A stretch of 64,000 bases of DNA from Pelodera strongyloides (lineage: Eukaryota; Nematoda; Chromadorea; Rhabditida; Rhabditidae). This document shows positions 1 through 13,142 of the stretch, one piece after another; the first letter of the stretch is position 1; each line of letters begins with the position of its first letter. The position numbers were made by a program, and so were the translations under genes. The notes beneath the pieces are model-generated. The model was not told the DNA's origin. It did no database searches and saw only the letters and a list, made by a program, of their open reading frames with translations. The stretch is from assembly GCA_036852015.1 (NCBI GenBank), contig JAANDG010000285.1, positions 62,001 through 126,000 of the forward strand. Direction: 5' to 3'.

Positions 1-140
1 TGCCTATCCTGTAACCTGTACCAATCATAAGTTCGCCTTATTTTCTCGTGCCGTCTTTAGTTCGTATACATAACCTTGCATCCTTCAAGCTTACAATTAG
101 TAGCGAATCTAACAATACAGTACTTCGTACCTCAATTCAG

Positions 141-282
141 GTATACCACCAAGTTCGTTACCCTCGAAGAAGGCGACCTCCTACTCACAGGAACTCCCGC
201 CGGCGTTTGTAAGATCAACAGCGGGGATGAATTAGAAATCGGACTCACTGGCAAAATATCTGCCAAGTTTACTGTACAATAG
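141..282 (+). CDS. FAHD1-like fumarylacetoacetate hydrolase family protein, last exon (partial)
   Basis: The last coding exon follows an acceptor ending ATTCAG and stops with TAG at 280-282. The translated piece (YTTKFVTLEEGDLLLTGTPAG, then V.KINSGDELEIGL) is the family's C-terminal signature: the LEEGDxxLTGTPxGV block that closes the metal-dependent active site, followed by a GDE(V/I/L) strand. FAHD1 proteins are mitochondrial acylpyruvase/oxaloacetate decarboxylase enzymes. FAHD1 is preferred over FAH because of the short C-terminus after the GTP motif. The rest of the gene lies left of the window. An AATAAA at 305-310 is a plausible poly(A) signal. Confidence 0.85.
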
Positions 283-1957
283 TTAAAATTGGTATATTAT
301 TAGAAATAAAGGTATACTTTCTGTGCAGACTAAACCCAAAACACACACAACTTCGAAAAACAGTGGACAAGGTTTATTTCCGAACTCCGAACATATTTAC
401 ATATACATGAAATTATAAAATACCCCCTGGAAATGGAGGTATAGAGTAAGCGACCAAGGATACGGTGCGCGGGGAATGACAAACTCTTGTTTCTAAACAA
501 GATATCCAGTTGGAAATCGCCTAATAACTAGCTGGTCGCTGGTGGCATACTTCAGAACCATAACTCTTAACACACGTACACTACTGTTTTTTTGGTTTAA
601 TGAATAATAGAATAATGGGTTATGTTGTTATCTAACGCTAATCATAAAATAAAGATAGCTTATTCGCTTAGTTATTTGCTTCGGCTTCTCCCAATTATAA
701 GACTGTTCCTGTACACGCGAGTAAATGCAAAACTCATAAACCAAGAGTATTCATATGTCGAGACAGTAGATATAAGCAAATTGGGGTTGCTAAACAGAAA
801 AATTAGACATCATGGCGGTTTCCCAGATAAATGAAAAGGAGTTACGAAAACCTGAACTTAAACTACGGGCAGAATCAGAATACAGAAAACAAACAAGTAT
901 AACTAAAATCATAACTAGCGAGAGCAATGTGTCAAGTGAAAAGGATAGAATAAGCAACTATGGAGCATATATCTCTGAATATGAACTCGACGATTAAGTT
1001 TTTGATTTTTTTAAGAGTGTCGCTCCTCTACGTTACTTCTGTTATCCACGTGACAGCGAAACACATACAATCAACATTAGGGCTAACATATGGACTGAAA
1101 TGAACTGGACATGGTATACATATACGATGCGCTCATCGCGAAAATTTGCCCAGGCTAGATCGACAGTTTGATGAAACAGAGCAAGGCTTCGGTGACAATA
1201 CAGAAAGGAGCATAGGAACATAATTAAAATTGCAAATGCGGCAAATTGCACTAAATAAAATGTTCTCTCTAAAAAAATTTGTGGACAAAATTACTAACAC
1301 TACTAGCAAAGAATCGAAAAGCGTACTTTGGTTTGGCTACAAGAATTTGGAAAAGAAGTTACCTTAAAATAAGCTAAACTCTTGTCTTAAAAAGGTAGAA
1401 ACAAACTGAAACCGGCAGAAAAGACCGTGCACACAGAGTGATTGAGGCAATGAGTACTAAAATTCAACAAACAAATGAAATAAATCGACTACCAGACCAG
1501 AGAAATATCACGAATTGGGTACTATAGGGTGTCTCTGCCTACTGACGTGATTTCTGTTTCTGTACATAGCTTAATACTTATAGATGAGATGGCAAATGTC
1601 TCCCACTACTTCAAATTTCAAACATCATTAGTACTAGTGCCTTTCTTTGCCTGCACATTGGAAAACAAAATCAAATTCAAAAGTAATTTCATTTTGCCAG
1701 TGGGGAGACAGAGACACCGCTATAAAATACCGATACGATGAGAAAGCACTCGTCACTTATTCAAATAAAGGATTAAAATGGGATACAAAACAACAAGATA
1801 TCGGAAGCTATTCATTAGGTTAGGTAACGCCACTTTCCGTGTTCTTTATGCTAACGATTATCAAATGGTATTCTAAAGTTAACTGGAACTCTATTCGATA
1901 TGCACAAGGGTAAGAAAACATAAATAACAAACTAACACAATAATAGTTTGCTTCCTA
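283..1957. other. Intergenic, no gene seen
   Basis: AT-rich sequence between the 3' ends of the FAHD1-like and SIAH genes, which converge here. It holds the AATAAA at 305. Two overlapping open frames at 622-997 have neither splice-consistent structure nor a recognisable domain. I see no RNA gene or long repeat. Confidence 0.5.
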
Positions 1958-4900
1958 TTATGAACGCATGTTGTCGCTAACCATAGTGATCGTGACGTTG
2001 ATACCTGAACGTGGACAATAAACAAAATATAATAAAAAGTAATAAATAAATAATTAAAATACAGAAAATTTGACTACATCGCGAAGAAACATACCTAAAT
2101 TTCCATTTTCGGCGAAAAGTTGAGCAGTCGGAGTATCAAACGCTAAGCAGTCACTTTGAGAAATCGCGTGCGCCACTCCTGGAAATTTGTATAAGTCAAC
2201 CCAGTCCAAAAATCGAAAAAAACATACAAATAGAGACTGACTGACGAGCATGATGACAGGACTATACAAATATGACATGCTCTAATTTCTACTATAGGCG
2301 TAAGTTCTAAGAAATGCTCCGGCAACTAGTACTAGCTAGCAGTACTCACCTTCGTGAATTGATCGTGGTGTCGCCTCCCATATCAAGCGACGGCGGTGAG
2401 TGGAGAGTTCCAGCCTAGAGGGCAGAAATTAGAAGGAATTGAGGAATAAGTATTAAAGCGGCACGACACGTCGATTTGAAACGTAGGTGGCAAGCACAAC
2501 TGCAACCTATTCCCCCTTCGGAAAGAAACACAATTGCACATAATACGTGGGAATGCCATTGTGCAGTACACGTTTCACAAACCACATCCCATATAGCTTT
2601 AATATAGCAAATTCATTCAAAGCACTGAGAACCTAACAGAATAACAACTACACAATGTGAAAAAGTGGCAAACCAAAAGGCAGACAATGTGCGCGGTAAC
2701 AGTAGCAAATTGCTGCTGTTATTTTCTTGCGGGATACTCTTCAATTCGTAATGTTTCTGACGCATGTTACAAAAGGTTCCGCAAAATTATAGCAATGGTG
2801 CTTCAAAATAACTTCACATACCGGTACATGAAATTCTCCGCTTCCTTTTTGGCGCCGATTAACTGCACAACCGCGTAGAATATTTGCTGTCCTTGGTCGA
2901 ACTTCTCCTGAAAATTACGACAACTAACGTATAAATCAATAAAGAAATGGCTTACTTATTGTACTGTAGATGGCGGACATCAACAATAAGTCATAGTTGG
3001 TATCTCCATTCTAACAACGATAGGTACTTAAGGTATTACCATTCTACACTATTACTTTGTCTCGCTTCTCTGGCTCTCTTATCGCTCAAAGTTCTTTCTC
3101 AGTATACTGCGAAATTTGCAGGAATGTGTTTCTCAGCGGCATTGCAATGCACACCTCCTGTTTCTAAAATCAAAAACATACCTGCTTTTCAAGAACCAGC
3201 ATAAAGTGATAACCAAAACAGCTTTGCATCATCACCCAATCCACTGCGCCGGGTAGATTAATATCGGTGGCGAGGAAAACAATGTCTTCGCCTAAAATTC
3301 ACAAACAAATGACAAATTGACAAAAGAAATAAGATGCATCCAAATTACATTATTATTAAAGTATTAAATGAACTTAAAAAGACAAGTACCTTGCAAAGTG
3401 GTGATGCTCTTGTGCACTTTCATCAGATGCGTCATCACTTCAGTCAGAGCTCCTTGCCATTTGCAGCTAGCTCCAGGGCAGGGACAACTGTATGGTCTAA
3501 AAGGAAAACATTAAAGCAGAGTAACATCCGACATTTGCTTTGATACGGATTTTGGACAACTGCATTCTCTGCGGGTTTCAGAACAATTCTAAAATTGTAA
3601 ACTCCCGGTAACTCGTTATCACCAACAAACTACTGTAAATTCCTCACCTAAATTCACAAGTCTCCTCATGTTCCACTTTGTCAAAGTGGTGGAAGACCAA
3701 CGAGCATCCAGAACTGCTGAATTTACACGGAAACTTCACAGTGTTCGCAATCTTTTCCAGTCCCAGATTTCGAACACTCGCTGAAATGGGCAGTTTGTTA
3801 ATAATTTGCTTTACTAACTAACAGCTTATACAATCTTACATAGCTAATGTGAAACATGGCGGCCTGACTACATGTCAAAGTACGTCTCCAACACTCCAAC
3901 ACCGGAACTCCATAATCATAATCTACACAAATTTAACTTCCAAAACAGTAAAGCGTAACTGTAACTTGCGTGTAGATCCTCTACAATACAATTTCACATA
4001 AAAAAATGTACGATTTACGATTCAACCATCAAGATCAAAACACAACCAAAGCCGTCAACAAACAATACACTCACTCTATGAAGCGGTTTAACTTCTCAAA
4101 CAAACTTACGTGTAGGTCCTCTGCACGTGGGGCAACACTGTAGTTTAGGTCTGCAGTTACCGCATACCAGGTGTCCAGACTGACACTGGAGGTATGGTGG
4201 AAGCATGTATTCGAGACACACCGGGCATTCGAACACCGACAGAACCTACAAGTGAAGGAATTACAATCACAAACTGATATATAGATTCACTCCTTATACA
4301 CCTCACCCATGTTTCTGTCAAGCAGTGGCATCGTACTATAAAATAAACGACAGAAATCTACAATCACACAACCCGCCCAAACAAGATGAATCATGAATGT
4401 CGAATTGTAAGATAGACAAACGACTGAAGATAGCGCCATTGTTAGCTAAGCTGTTCCATCAGGAGTACCCTCAATCACAAAAAGCATCCGAAGTTTTCAT
4501 CGAGTTGGCCATCTGTACTCTGTGGGACCTGGGTACCATCTTGTGTTTCTTGCAGTAATTGTATTCGTATTATTGTGTTATGCAAGAAACTACCTCCGCA
4601 CTGCTATCTGCATTCTCCGACGGTCCGACCGTTGCAATTTGAGGAGCGACGCTCTGAGTAGTTGCGGTGAGCATGGTGGGCACACATGCTGCTGCCACTG
4701 AACATTTATTCTTATTCTTATTCTTAATTATTAAAAAAATTCTTTGTCAGTGTTACTTTGTAAACTCTTAAGAACGCCTAAACTACAAAATTTTGCTTTA
4801 ACGGTATTCCAATGCTGTAAATTACGAAAGCAACACACCGGCACACCGCTGATTCACAACACAAACAAACTAGTTGAGAGTAGAAAACAAGCTAATACAA

Positions 4901-6613
4901 CCTTATTACCTACCAATATTGTTTAAATTGTTAGATGTTAGATCTTCACAATAACTCGACGTCCTATGAGCATATATCCGTAGTTATATACAGTACATAC
5001 ATCCGTACTATACTTAGTCTAGACTCTCTGCGCGAATGCAAAATATTGCAAACCCAATAAAGTAGCATAACCCCTACCTGCACCTCCTCCCTGTTGTTGT
5101 GTGGTGGTGGGTGTGCTTCCCTGGCCCAGAACCCTGGCCATGGTCTTCTGTGTCTGCGGAGTTGCAATTCCCTGTTGCACAGGAGACGTGCTGCTCCCGT
5201 GACCCACATTCATCTGCCCTGATCCTCCAGGACTACCAGAACCTGAGCAAGACAAGAGTCTTAAACTGTTATTCTTAAATACTTATTAGTATTGAAAATA
5301 TGTGAATCAAAGATTATAAAAATGTCCTTGGGACGGATGTCGCCATTTGCTGATTATCTGTAATTCTGTACGGCATCGGTCGGTAAGCGAATTGTGATTG
5401 ACAGATTGATGTTGTGTACAATTTTTAACGTATTAATTATATTCATACACAAGTACTAACTGATGATCAATAGACCACAAACCTGCTCCTCCTGCCGATC
5501 CACCGCCACCACAGCCCGCTATACCGTGCACTGAAACAAAGACAAAATTAGACAAATCATAGAATACATTAGGCGCCCTGCCGTAAGCGATAAAGCCGTA
5601 TTGCGGTATGATAGCCGGTTTGGATTTTGAAACATTGAAACGTATTCCGACGTAAGTTAAGTATAGGCTAGGTTACACCCGTCTGACCCGTCTTCGTAAG
5701 AGAACTAGAGAAGTGAACATGAACTCCGCGCTGAATTACATTGAATGCTCTAATGCCCTGTCCATGTTTGCGAATCGCACTTGCGAAAATGACAAATGCC
5801 TGTCCATGTTCAGGCCATTTTACATGAATGTCAAATGCCTACCGTAACCCATGCGAATGACGCGTTTGACATAGTCCCGCAACGAAAGTGTATCAGATCC
5901 GTACTAGATGCGTACTATTTAAATTAGATCAGTACTATTTTGAAATAGATCCATACTAGATGCAAAGTCGCTGCGGGACCTTGTCTGACTCGAACATGGA
6001 CAGGCATTTGTCATTTTCACAAGTGCGATTCGCAAACATGGGCAGGGCATAACATTTAACATTATAGGATTATACGAAGTTAAAAAATTACACTGTAAAC
6101 TGCAAACCAAAAATATGGCAAAATTTAAACATGTACACACGCATCAATTATAATCAATTACGAGTGCAACAGCTACAGCTTTGAGGAGGTGTGACGTGTA
6201 CGAAAAGTAAATACAGGGAACACTGGCACTGCTGATAAGCATATTAACGCAAGTAAACTTAACGTTATAAAGAGGGGGAAATACATCAGCCCGAAAATCA
6301 CCAACGGAACTTTGGACTACTTTGGAGCTGTGAAATTACTATTACGGAGTAAATAAAATTACATGCGGTGATACGCGCACACATAGGTGGAAGCAAAAAG
6401 CTACAAAATATAATTTGGAATTTTAGACATGATATAACTCTCAAAAGCTATAGCAAAAAAATATAACTCTCATGCTACATATTTAAAAAATAAAATGGAG
6501 AATGGAGAGCCAAAAACACCTCCTTGCCAATAAATATCAATAAAAGTATGTCTACATAAACTTTATAGGAACATACCCCCGGCTCCATGGCCACAGCCCG
6601 AGGGGCAAGACAT
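1958..6613 (-). CDS. siah: SIAH-type (seven in absentia) RING E3 ubiquitin ligase
   Basis: Twelve minus-strand exons join in phase: 6613-6577, 5530-5483, 5242-5078, 4697-4594, 4245-4110, 3780-3648, 3496-3390, 3291-3182, 2907-2822, 2414-2350, 2178-2095, 2004-1958 (1122 nt, 373 aa). The N-terminal ~115 residues are Gly/Ser/Gln/Thr-rich and not conserved. The exon at 4245 encodes the RING finger ([13 protein letters not shown], then [19 protein letters not shown]). The next exons carry the two SIAH-type zinc fingers and the TRAF-like substrate-binding domain ([20 protein letters not shown], then [20 protein letters not shown]). The family ubiquitinates substrates as a dimer. An open reading through the donor at 2094 would give a divergent tail ending at 2054. 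I prefer the spliced end because its last exon gives INVTI, as in other SIAH proteins. The N-terminal extension is longer than in vertebrate SIAH1. Confidence 0.93.
5754..6051. repeat. Foldback element in SIAH intron 1
   Basis: Inverted arms of about 58 bp (5754-5811 and 5994-6051, beginning TGCCCTGTCCATG and ending CATGGGCAGGGCA) are almost perfect and separated by about 180 bp. No coding capacity. A short imperfect GTACTA(T/G) repeat occupies the loop around 5900-5960. Probably a non-autonomous DNA transposon. It lacks the TTAA flanks of the other foldbacks in this window. Confidence 0.8.
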
Positions 6614-8289
6614 GACGGAATAGTGGAGCTCTGATTAGGCAAGCTCGAGTAGAGTCTAAATATAAAGCAGAATAATATAAACTGTTTCCCGCCTCCCCCA
6701 ACCAATCAGGTACATTCACAAATAATGACGACGACTAAACAACTAAATTTCTAAATTGAACATCACGCCATTGGTGGGGTACAATTTCAATATAAATAGT
6801 ATATTATAAAATCAAAAACTTATACGCGGAAGGCGGAAGACAAAATCAAACAGGTAGATACGGCAAATGATTGAAGTCTACAACCTACAACGTCAACGAT
6901 AAACAAACATAAACGAATCAATTACATTATCATTGCTGAAGTTCTTGGGTTAGATAAGATGATATTGCAGACTGTTAAACCTATAATCAAAGGACGATAG
7001 GAGAAGAAGAAGAAGAAGCACTGAAGGCACGCAAACCGGCCCAGGCAAGACGGCATCGATGATTGTATGCTAGCACGAGCGAAAAAGCACGGCAAGTACG
7101 GAGACAGCAGTGTTCCAGCTGACTGTGACTATTGATTTTTCTCACACCTCTCTTCTAATATAATACTCTCGCTCGGCTCTCGCGACATCGTCTCCACTAT
7201 CTAACACACCGTTTTCTGAATAGCGCATGCACGCGCGCCTTCGTTCGCCGTGTACGATCACTGCACTATTCCGCAGAACACTTCCTTGAACTCTAGGAAC
7301 ATAGTTGAGGAACTAAATTAGCACCGTTTCACATATCTAGTAATACTTTTTACTGAATAAAGTTTTACAAAACAGCGCATCGCATGCATCGAATTGAAAA
7401 ATAAAAAATTCGCAAAAAATAAGGCACCCCAAATAATGTCGCTGCTACTGTGGATTTACGGTAATTCAGTGTGATTTAGCCAGCACAGAACACATTTACC
7501 ACATTTTCGAGGCTTTGTATAGCTGCAAATAATATAGAAAAGGAGTTATTAAAATCGTTTATTCGCGAAATGATCCCAAAAATACCGTTTCAAAACTCCA
7601 TCTTATATTATTGTAAATTATTTAATAGTGCAATTATTATAGCAAAATTAATTTACAAAAACAAAAAAAAAACATCCTAAACCCGGCAGGCAGCCCGTAA
7701 AATGAAATGAAATAAAATAGATGAAGAAAATACAGTCCTATGATAGAAGCGATGTTATATGATTCATTGTTGTATATACATCGTATACTAGTTTTCTGCA
7801 TAGCTACACTAATATGTATGCCGATAATAATAAATATCGTTTCCGTAAAACAATTCTAACTGTATCACAGTAAGGTAAAGAAAGTACTTAAAAATATGTA
7901 TTGTAGAATGACATGACGACACTTCTGTACTGTATTTCAATGGGATATTAACGAATAGATTTCAGTGCATTTCACAAGGATGGTATTGACTCTACAACTA
8001 CCGAACGCATGGTAGATATAATAAGTAAGTAGTTGTCTACATCAACAAGATATAATCGAAGTCTCAGCAGTAATTGTGCTCTTCGTATACCTGAAATAAA
8101 ATATAATAGCAATACTGCTATGAGCTGGCGCATATGTGGCAAACTGCCGCGTTTTCCACATACATGGCTACAGGCGTATCATAGGCAGAGTCCGCCGCGT
8201 TGCACTGGCGAACTCACTTTGGTTGCGCCACACTTGACAACACGAATATTTCCTATTCCAGAGAGTCTCATGAAGTCGTTACACTGGGG

Positions 8290-8592
8290 GAAACTTGGCG
8301 ACATCGCCGGGCCAAAAATGTGGGTCCGCCACAGCGGGGTGGCGCGCTGCGCCTAGAGCGCGCCACAGGTCCGCGAAAGGATATTCAACGCAGTTGGGCG
8401 AACCTGCGGCGAACTTTTCGTAGGTTCCGCGGCAAATCCGCCGTAGGTGCGCTCCAGATGCGCCCTGAGACCGCCGTAGGTGCGCCATTTACCATTCGCG
8501 CACTCCCGCGCACCCGCCGCGCACCTTAGGCGGAGTGCGCCGCCTCGCTGTGGCGGACTCTCATTTTTGGCGCTGCGATATCGCCAAGTTTC
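8290..8592. repeat. GC-rich foldback element with GAAACTTGGCGA termini
   Basis: The left end (GAAACTTGGCGACATCGC) is mirrored at the right end (GCGATATCGCCAAGTTTC). The mirror continues inward about 65 bp through CCAAAAATG/CATTTTTGG and GTCCGCCACAGCG/CGCTGTGGCGGAC. The core is built from repeated GTGCGCC and GGCGCAC words and is far more GC-rich than its surroundings. Several overlapping open frames here are by-products of this composition. It is the best-preserved example of a GCGCCA-rich repeat type seen at other places in the window. Confidence 0.8.
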
Positions 8593-11051
8593 ACATTGTA
8601 ATCCGCTCAGGTCCCGTGCCTGAAATACACGGTCCCGGCTGCTCTGGGTTTTTGGTTTAATAATTACCTGTTTCAAGGTCTCCTCACTAACCACTTCATG
8701 ACCTCCCGGAGCATGGGTTTCATTACCATAATATTCTTCCTCTTTTCCACTATCACGCGAGAATAACCGCATTTGTGGCTGAATTAGTAGGTATCAGCTG
8801 TTATTTAGGCATCAACACCGTAGTCAGTAGTGTCACTCAAGTGCTTACATTGGCATCTTGCACTGCGGCGAAACACTTTCTCTTACCGTACGTGCATAAA
8901 ATTACCTAGATAAGGTAAGGTAAAGGTAGATGGAAGGCTAGAATAAGGACTTTGCGTCTATGAAATATCCTATCTAACCTCGACAGTGATCGCTTTAGCT
9001 TTAACACAATCGCCTCGAGTCGGCTGGCCGATGAATTGTACTACGGAGATTTCATAATCCTGAAAGAAACACATTAGTATACGACCCTTGGCATTATTCT
9101 GTTGTGAGGCGCAATGTCTTTTAGGGTACTCTTTTGAGCACGGGTATGTTGTATATGTTCAATAAACGATGTATAACACATTGATGCTAACAATAAGCAA
9201 ATTGAAAGAATGCTATTCCTTATAATTTATAGTCAACAATGCGGGGAATAGGAAATCCAACGTTATGTTATGCTAACTTGTCTAGTCTTCTGTTGCATAG
9301 CAAACAACAAGTTAGAAAACGGATTAGCCACAAAACAAAGTAAAAAATACAAGCAATCAGGAATACATGGGAATGTTTGGATCCACATGCTCGGTGGTAT
9401 CCAGTATTTGATTCTTTGTAGATATTAGAACAGATCCAACGGCAAAACACATTGATGTCTACTAGGGCGGCACTGGCGATGATGGCACCTGGAGACAAAA
9501 TAGTTTGTAACTGTTTGTAAGTAAAGCTACCGGACAATTACGCAGTATTTCGCCCTGGGACTCATTGACTGCGCTGAAAAGTGTTGGCGCGCATGCGGCG
9601 TAAAAAGGGCGCATAATTCAAATAATTCACTCGGCAACTTTCTTCAATGCACCCATTAAGGCTTACTTGCCATTGCGACGTTGTCACGCCGCTTGCACGC
9701 AAAACGTCCGCACCGAAACGGCTTGATAATGGAAAGCATAATACACGCCGCTCGCGCACATATTTCATCACGATGGGGCACGCACTATAGAGGCTCTGAT
9801 TATGATAAGTGATCCAAAATATAACTAGCATTATTAAAATAAAGTATTATATCTGATACCGTACCGTGTTCATCATGACTGTGTGAATCGAATAGTGTGA
9901 ATGTCTTTGTCCTTCTTTCGTATGCCAGCAGGACACTTCGTTCGTAAGCAATTATTATAAAGAAGATAACAGGAAGCGTGTGCAGGCGCTTGCTACAATT
10001 GAATACAATTTAATACTTACGGAGATTGCTTTTTCCGTTAAAAAGCGAGAAGCTACGCTCACGTTTTTTCCATAAAGATAAGACGTTATTAAAAGGGCAT
10101 TGTACGTTGTTTTGAAACGTGAATGGATAACTGCATTCTTCTGCATTAATCAGCGCCCTTTCGGTTCTGACGGGCGTAGAAAAAGTGTTTGTTTTGTAAT
10201 ATCTTACTCATTAATTGCCATGCGCAGAAATTTTGGCATCAAAAGTGACATGTTGCCACCAATTTTGCAGAAGTCAATCTGGAATCTCGGTTCTTTTTCC
10301 ATTATGTTCAGTCTTTCAGTTTATCATTTTGGTACAAGTTTTAGGGACCTAATCACTATACAATAAAAATTTTTTAGGGAATTGCACCTCTTGAATATTC
10401 TTTCCACAGGCCACGATGCCGTTGGGAATGGTGAACTTTTGCATATCTTCGTTGGCTATTTTTCGAGTACTTTCCTAAATTTGACTAGCATTTCCGAAAT
10501 ACGCACGTAATGTAGGTGCCTGTTTTTTGCGAGTCTGACAGCTCTCTCTCTCTCTATTTCTGTGCCAAATTATTGCGGCCGGCACCCGAGCACAGTTTCC
10601 ATAGTGTAAATGCCCACCAAGTGAGTTAAGTTTCCTTCGACGATCGAAGTGGCGAAGACGTCGAACAATTTTGTCGACAGACGGACCTGAAGTCATTGAT
10701 TTCTTAACTTTGTCACTAATCAACTCCTCCTCACCCTCTTCATCTGACACCCTCATTCACAGTCAACTTATCTCCCCCTTTCGAGATTTTTTTAAGCAAA
10801 TCTTGATTTATTGCGCCGCTTCTGCGCCAGAACAATTCGAACCGGCAAGCATCAAACTACCTTTATGTTGTGGTGAACATTGTCGGAGTTATCCACTGTT
10901 CCATATTTCATCAAATTAGCTCGCTGAGTGTGGTATGCCTAGAACCAGATCCGAGTATGTAATACAAATTTACGTCGGGTTTGCGTGGGTTTTCAGCGGA
11001 ACAACTTTAACGGCTTATAATGAAAATGGACTCGGTTTATGAGGGAAAGAG

Positions 11052-11509
11052 TTAAAGGGAGAGGCCCACGAGAAAAAAGCTTTCCTCATTATATTTGCAC
11101 AGAATGTCCGGAATTTCAGAAATGTTACTGTGAAAGCCGCATATATTTGCATCGTGAACTCGCAGAGATATTCTATGCTAAACAGTTCGGGCAGGCACCG
11201 TAGTCAGGAAGGTTAAAATACCTTTTTATAATTTATACCCGTCCATTAGCATTATTTCTCTACATAATAACTGTTAAACGAATGAAGAACATTACCACCA
11301 TTTTAACAAAGTGTTTCCAATACTGTAATGCAGTAAAAGAGCAAAAATTGTTCCAGACTACGGTGCCTGGCCGAACTGTTTAGCATAGAATATATCTGCG
11401 AGTTCTAGATGCAAAGATATGCGGTTTTCACAGAAATATTTCTGAGATTCCGGACATTTTGTGCAAGTAAATTGAGGAAAACTTTATTCTCATGGGCCTC
11501 TTCCTTTAA
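11052..11509. mobile_element. TTAA-flanked foldback MITE, uninterrupted copy
   Basis: The left end TTAA-AGGGAGAGGCCCACG and right end CATGGGCCTCTTCCT-TTAA are inverted. The arms run inward about 200 bp (for example ACAGAATGTCCGGAATTTC against GAGATTCCGGACATTTTGTG, and GTTCGG.CAGGCACCGTAGTC against GGTGCCTGGCCGAAC). There is no open frame of note. It is the empty-site homologue of the element at 20122-22322 and shows exactly where that copy was split. Confidence 0.85.
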
Positions 11510-13023
11510 AGCGAATATGTAGGCACTCAAAATGAGCAAAAAAAAAGCGAAACTAGCGTTTCCATACCAGACGTTAATTTAAATAGGCGACTGAATATGT
11601 AAATACGAAATTGGAATGCGCTGCATCTTGAATCTTGCTATTTGCCGATTTAAACTGAAATTTATTCAATCAGACCCAAATTTATGCAAGGGGTCCGAAT
11701 TAGCGTTTACTATGGAAAAGGCGAGCTTTGTAATTGATTTTCTTTTAAGTGGGTAATTGTAGACAACTTTTGTTATTGTTTCCTTAATGGGCAACACGCA
11801 TTCTATTAATACAGCTTAACTTCAAAAAGGGCCTACATATTCCCTTTAAAGCTACACGACGGCCTGTTTTTGAAACGTATGATGCACAATTTTTCAATCC
11901 TATGCATTTATGCTGAGCGAGCTCGAATTTTTATTCTACATACTATACTCATACCCATTTAAAAAATCCGTTTAAAAAACTAGCTGTTATACCGCTTTCA
12001 CGAAAGCGCGGAAGAAAATCAGGAACACCATTATACAATAACATTCGAAGAAGCCCGTACCTTTCTCCTTTTTGGATCTGGCAGTCGTACAGCTTGTCTG
12101 GTGATGTTCTCCGCTGTTTTGATGCATACCAGAGTGCACGCATTGGAAGACTTCGATCTGCCCACTATTCTCGATTGAGAGGTTTCTTCGGGTAAACGGA
12201 ACACCAAAACAGACTGAAATTGAGATAATTAGGAGAATAATATGATTTTGGGATTAACCGGGGACCCGTAGTCGAGGTAAGGTAAGATAATACAGTTTCA
12301 ACGCATAGCGTTTCACATGGTCTCCACTCTACTAAACCGATGCAAATCACACGAAACAGAACCAATGCTGAACACAGCAATTTCCGACTATTTTAGTATG
12401 GAATGTATGACGAGAAGGGTTAATGTAAAGGGGTGAATGTCCATATTATCAACCTGATTTTCAAAATGTCCGTAAAAAGTCGATCCGCTATTCATCGAAA
12501 CAACACAGGAAACAGATATGCAACGACAAACAAATAAAGAGACAGTGTTTTATGCAAATCGAATTTGAGTAATTATTTCAGGCCGGGGTTATGCTAAATT
12601 GTGTACCACCGTAAGTGAAGGAAGATCTTACAAATGTAAAACGTACCCCGAATCCAAAATCATCTCCCGGGTGCGTCTACAGGAAACTGGAGTCATTTGT
12701 CCACGGGTTCCTGATTTTTTCGCGGGCCAACCTATTTGGTACCTTGTATTGACCAACTTTCTCGAAGTAAAATTTCTGGGTCCAAAAAGCCATCCTGTGA
12801 ATGATTTTTTCGCCATTTCCCCACAAATCTCTTTCTTTGGCGATGAGTCTCACAGGCTGTCAGTCAGTCAGAGTATAAGGCTATATCCCCCACATAGATC
12901 TCCTTCTTTCTTCTCGACGCTCTCGAGTTCGTATCCTCAATTCACCGCGCACAATTAACTTTCTCGCGCTGGTCACATAATTGGCCCGGAAAGAGAGTCT
13001 TGTACAGATATACCATTGCGTTT

Positions 13024-13142
13024 GCCAGGAGAGATATAGAGAATGAAGAGGGAGAGATATAGATAGAGAGATAGATGTGAAGAAGAAAGAGGAAAGGTCT
13101 AAGAGGGAAAGAAAGAGGAAGAGAGAGAGAGAAAGAGAAAGC
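13024..13142. repeat. GA-rich simple repeat
   Basis: Purine tract of GAGA/GATA/GAAA units upstream of the first recognised PAN exon. Similar GA/CT tracts recur elsewhere in the window. Confidence 0.7.

Noticed and set aside
622..997. Two overlapping open frames after the FAHD1-like gene
   Set aside because: Low-information AT-rich sequence, no domain, no splice-site support.
10210..10756. Three short minus-strand open pieces with splice-like borders (start at 10756, pieces near 10475-10408 and 10284-10210)
   Set aside because: They can be joined to a protein of about 95 aa, but two reading frames are equally open in the middle piece, phases do not settle the choice, and no domain is recognisable. 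Left uncalled.
12060..12170. Minus-strand stretch resembling a C2-domain piece (RLPDP motif)
   Set aside because: Only one short exon-like stretch. No WW, HECT or other C2 exons follow on the strand, so the resemblance is probably chance.
12583..12611. Possible 29-nt upstream exon of the PAN/ZP gene with good CAG and GTAAGT borders
   Set aside because: In the phase needed to join the exon at 13705 it contains a stop codon.
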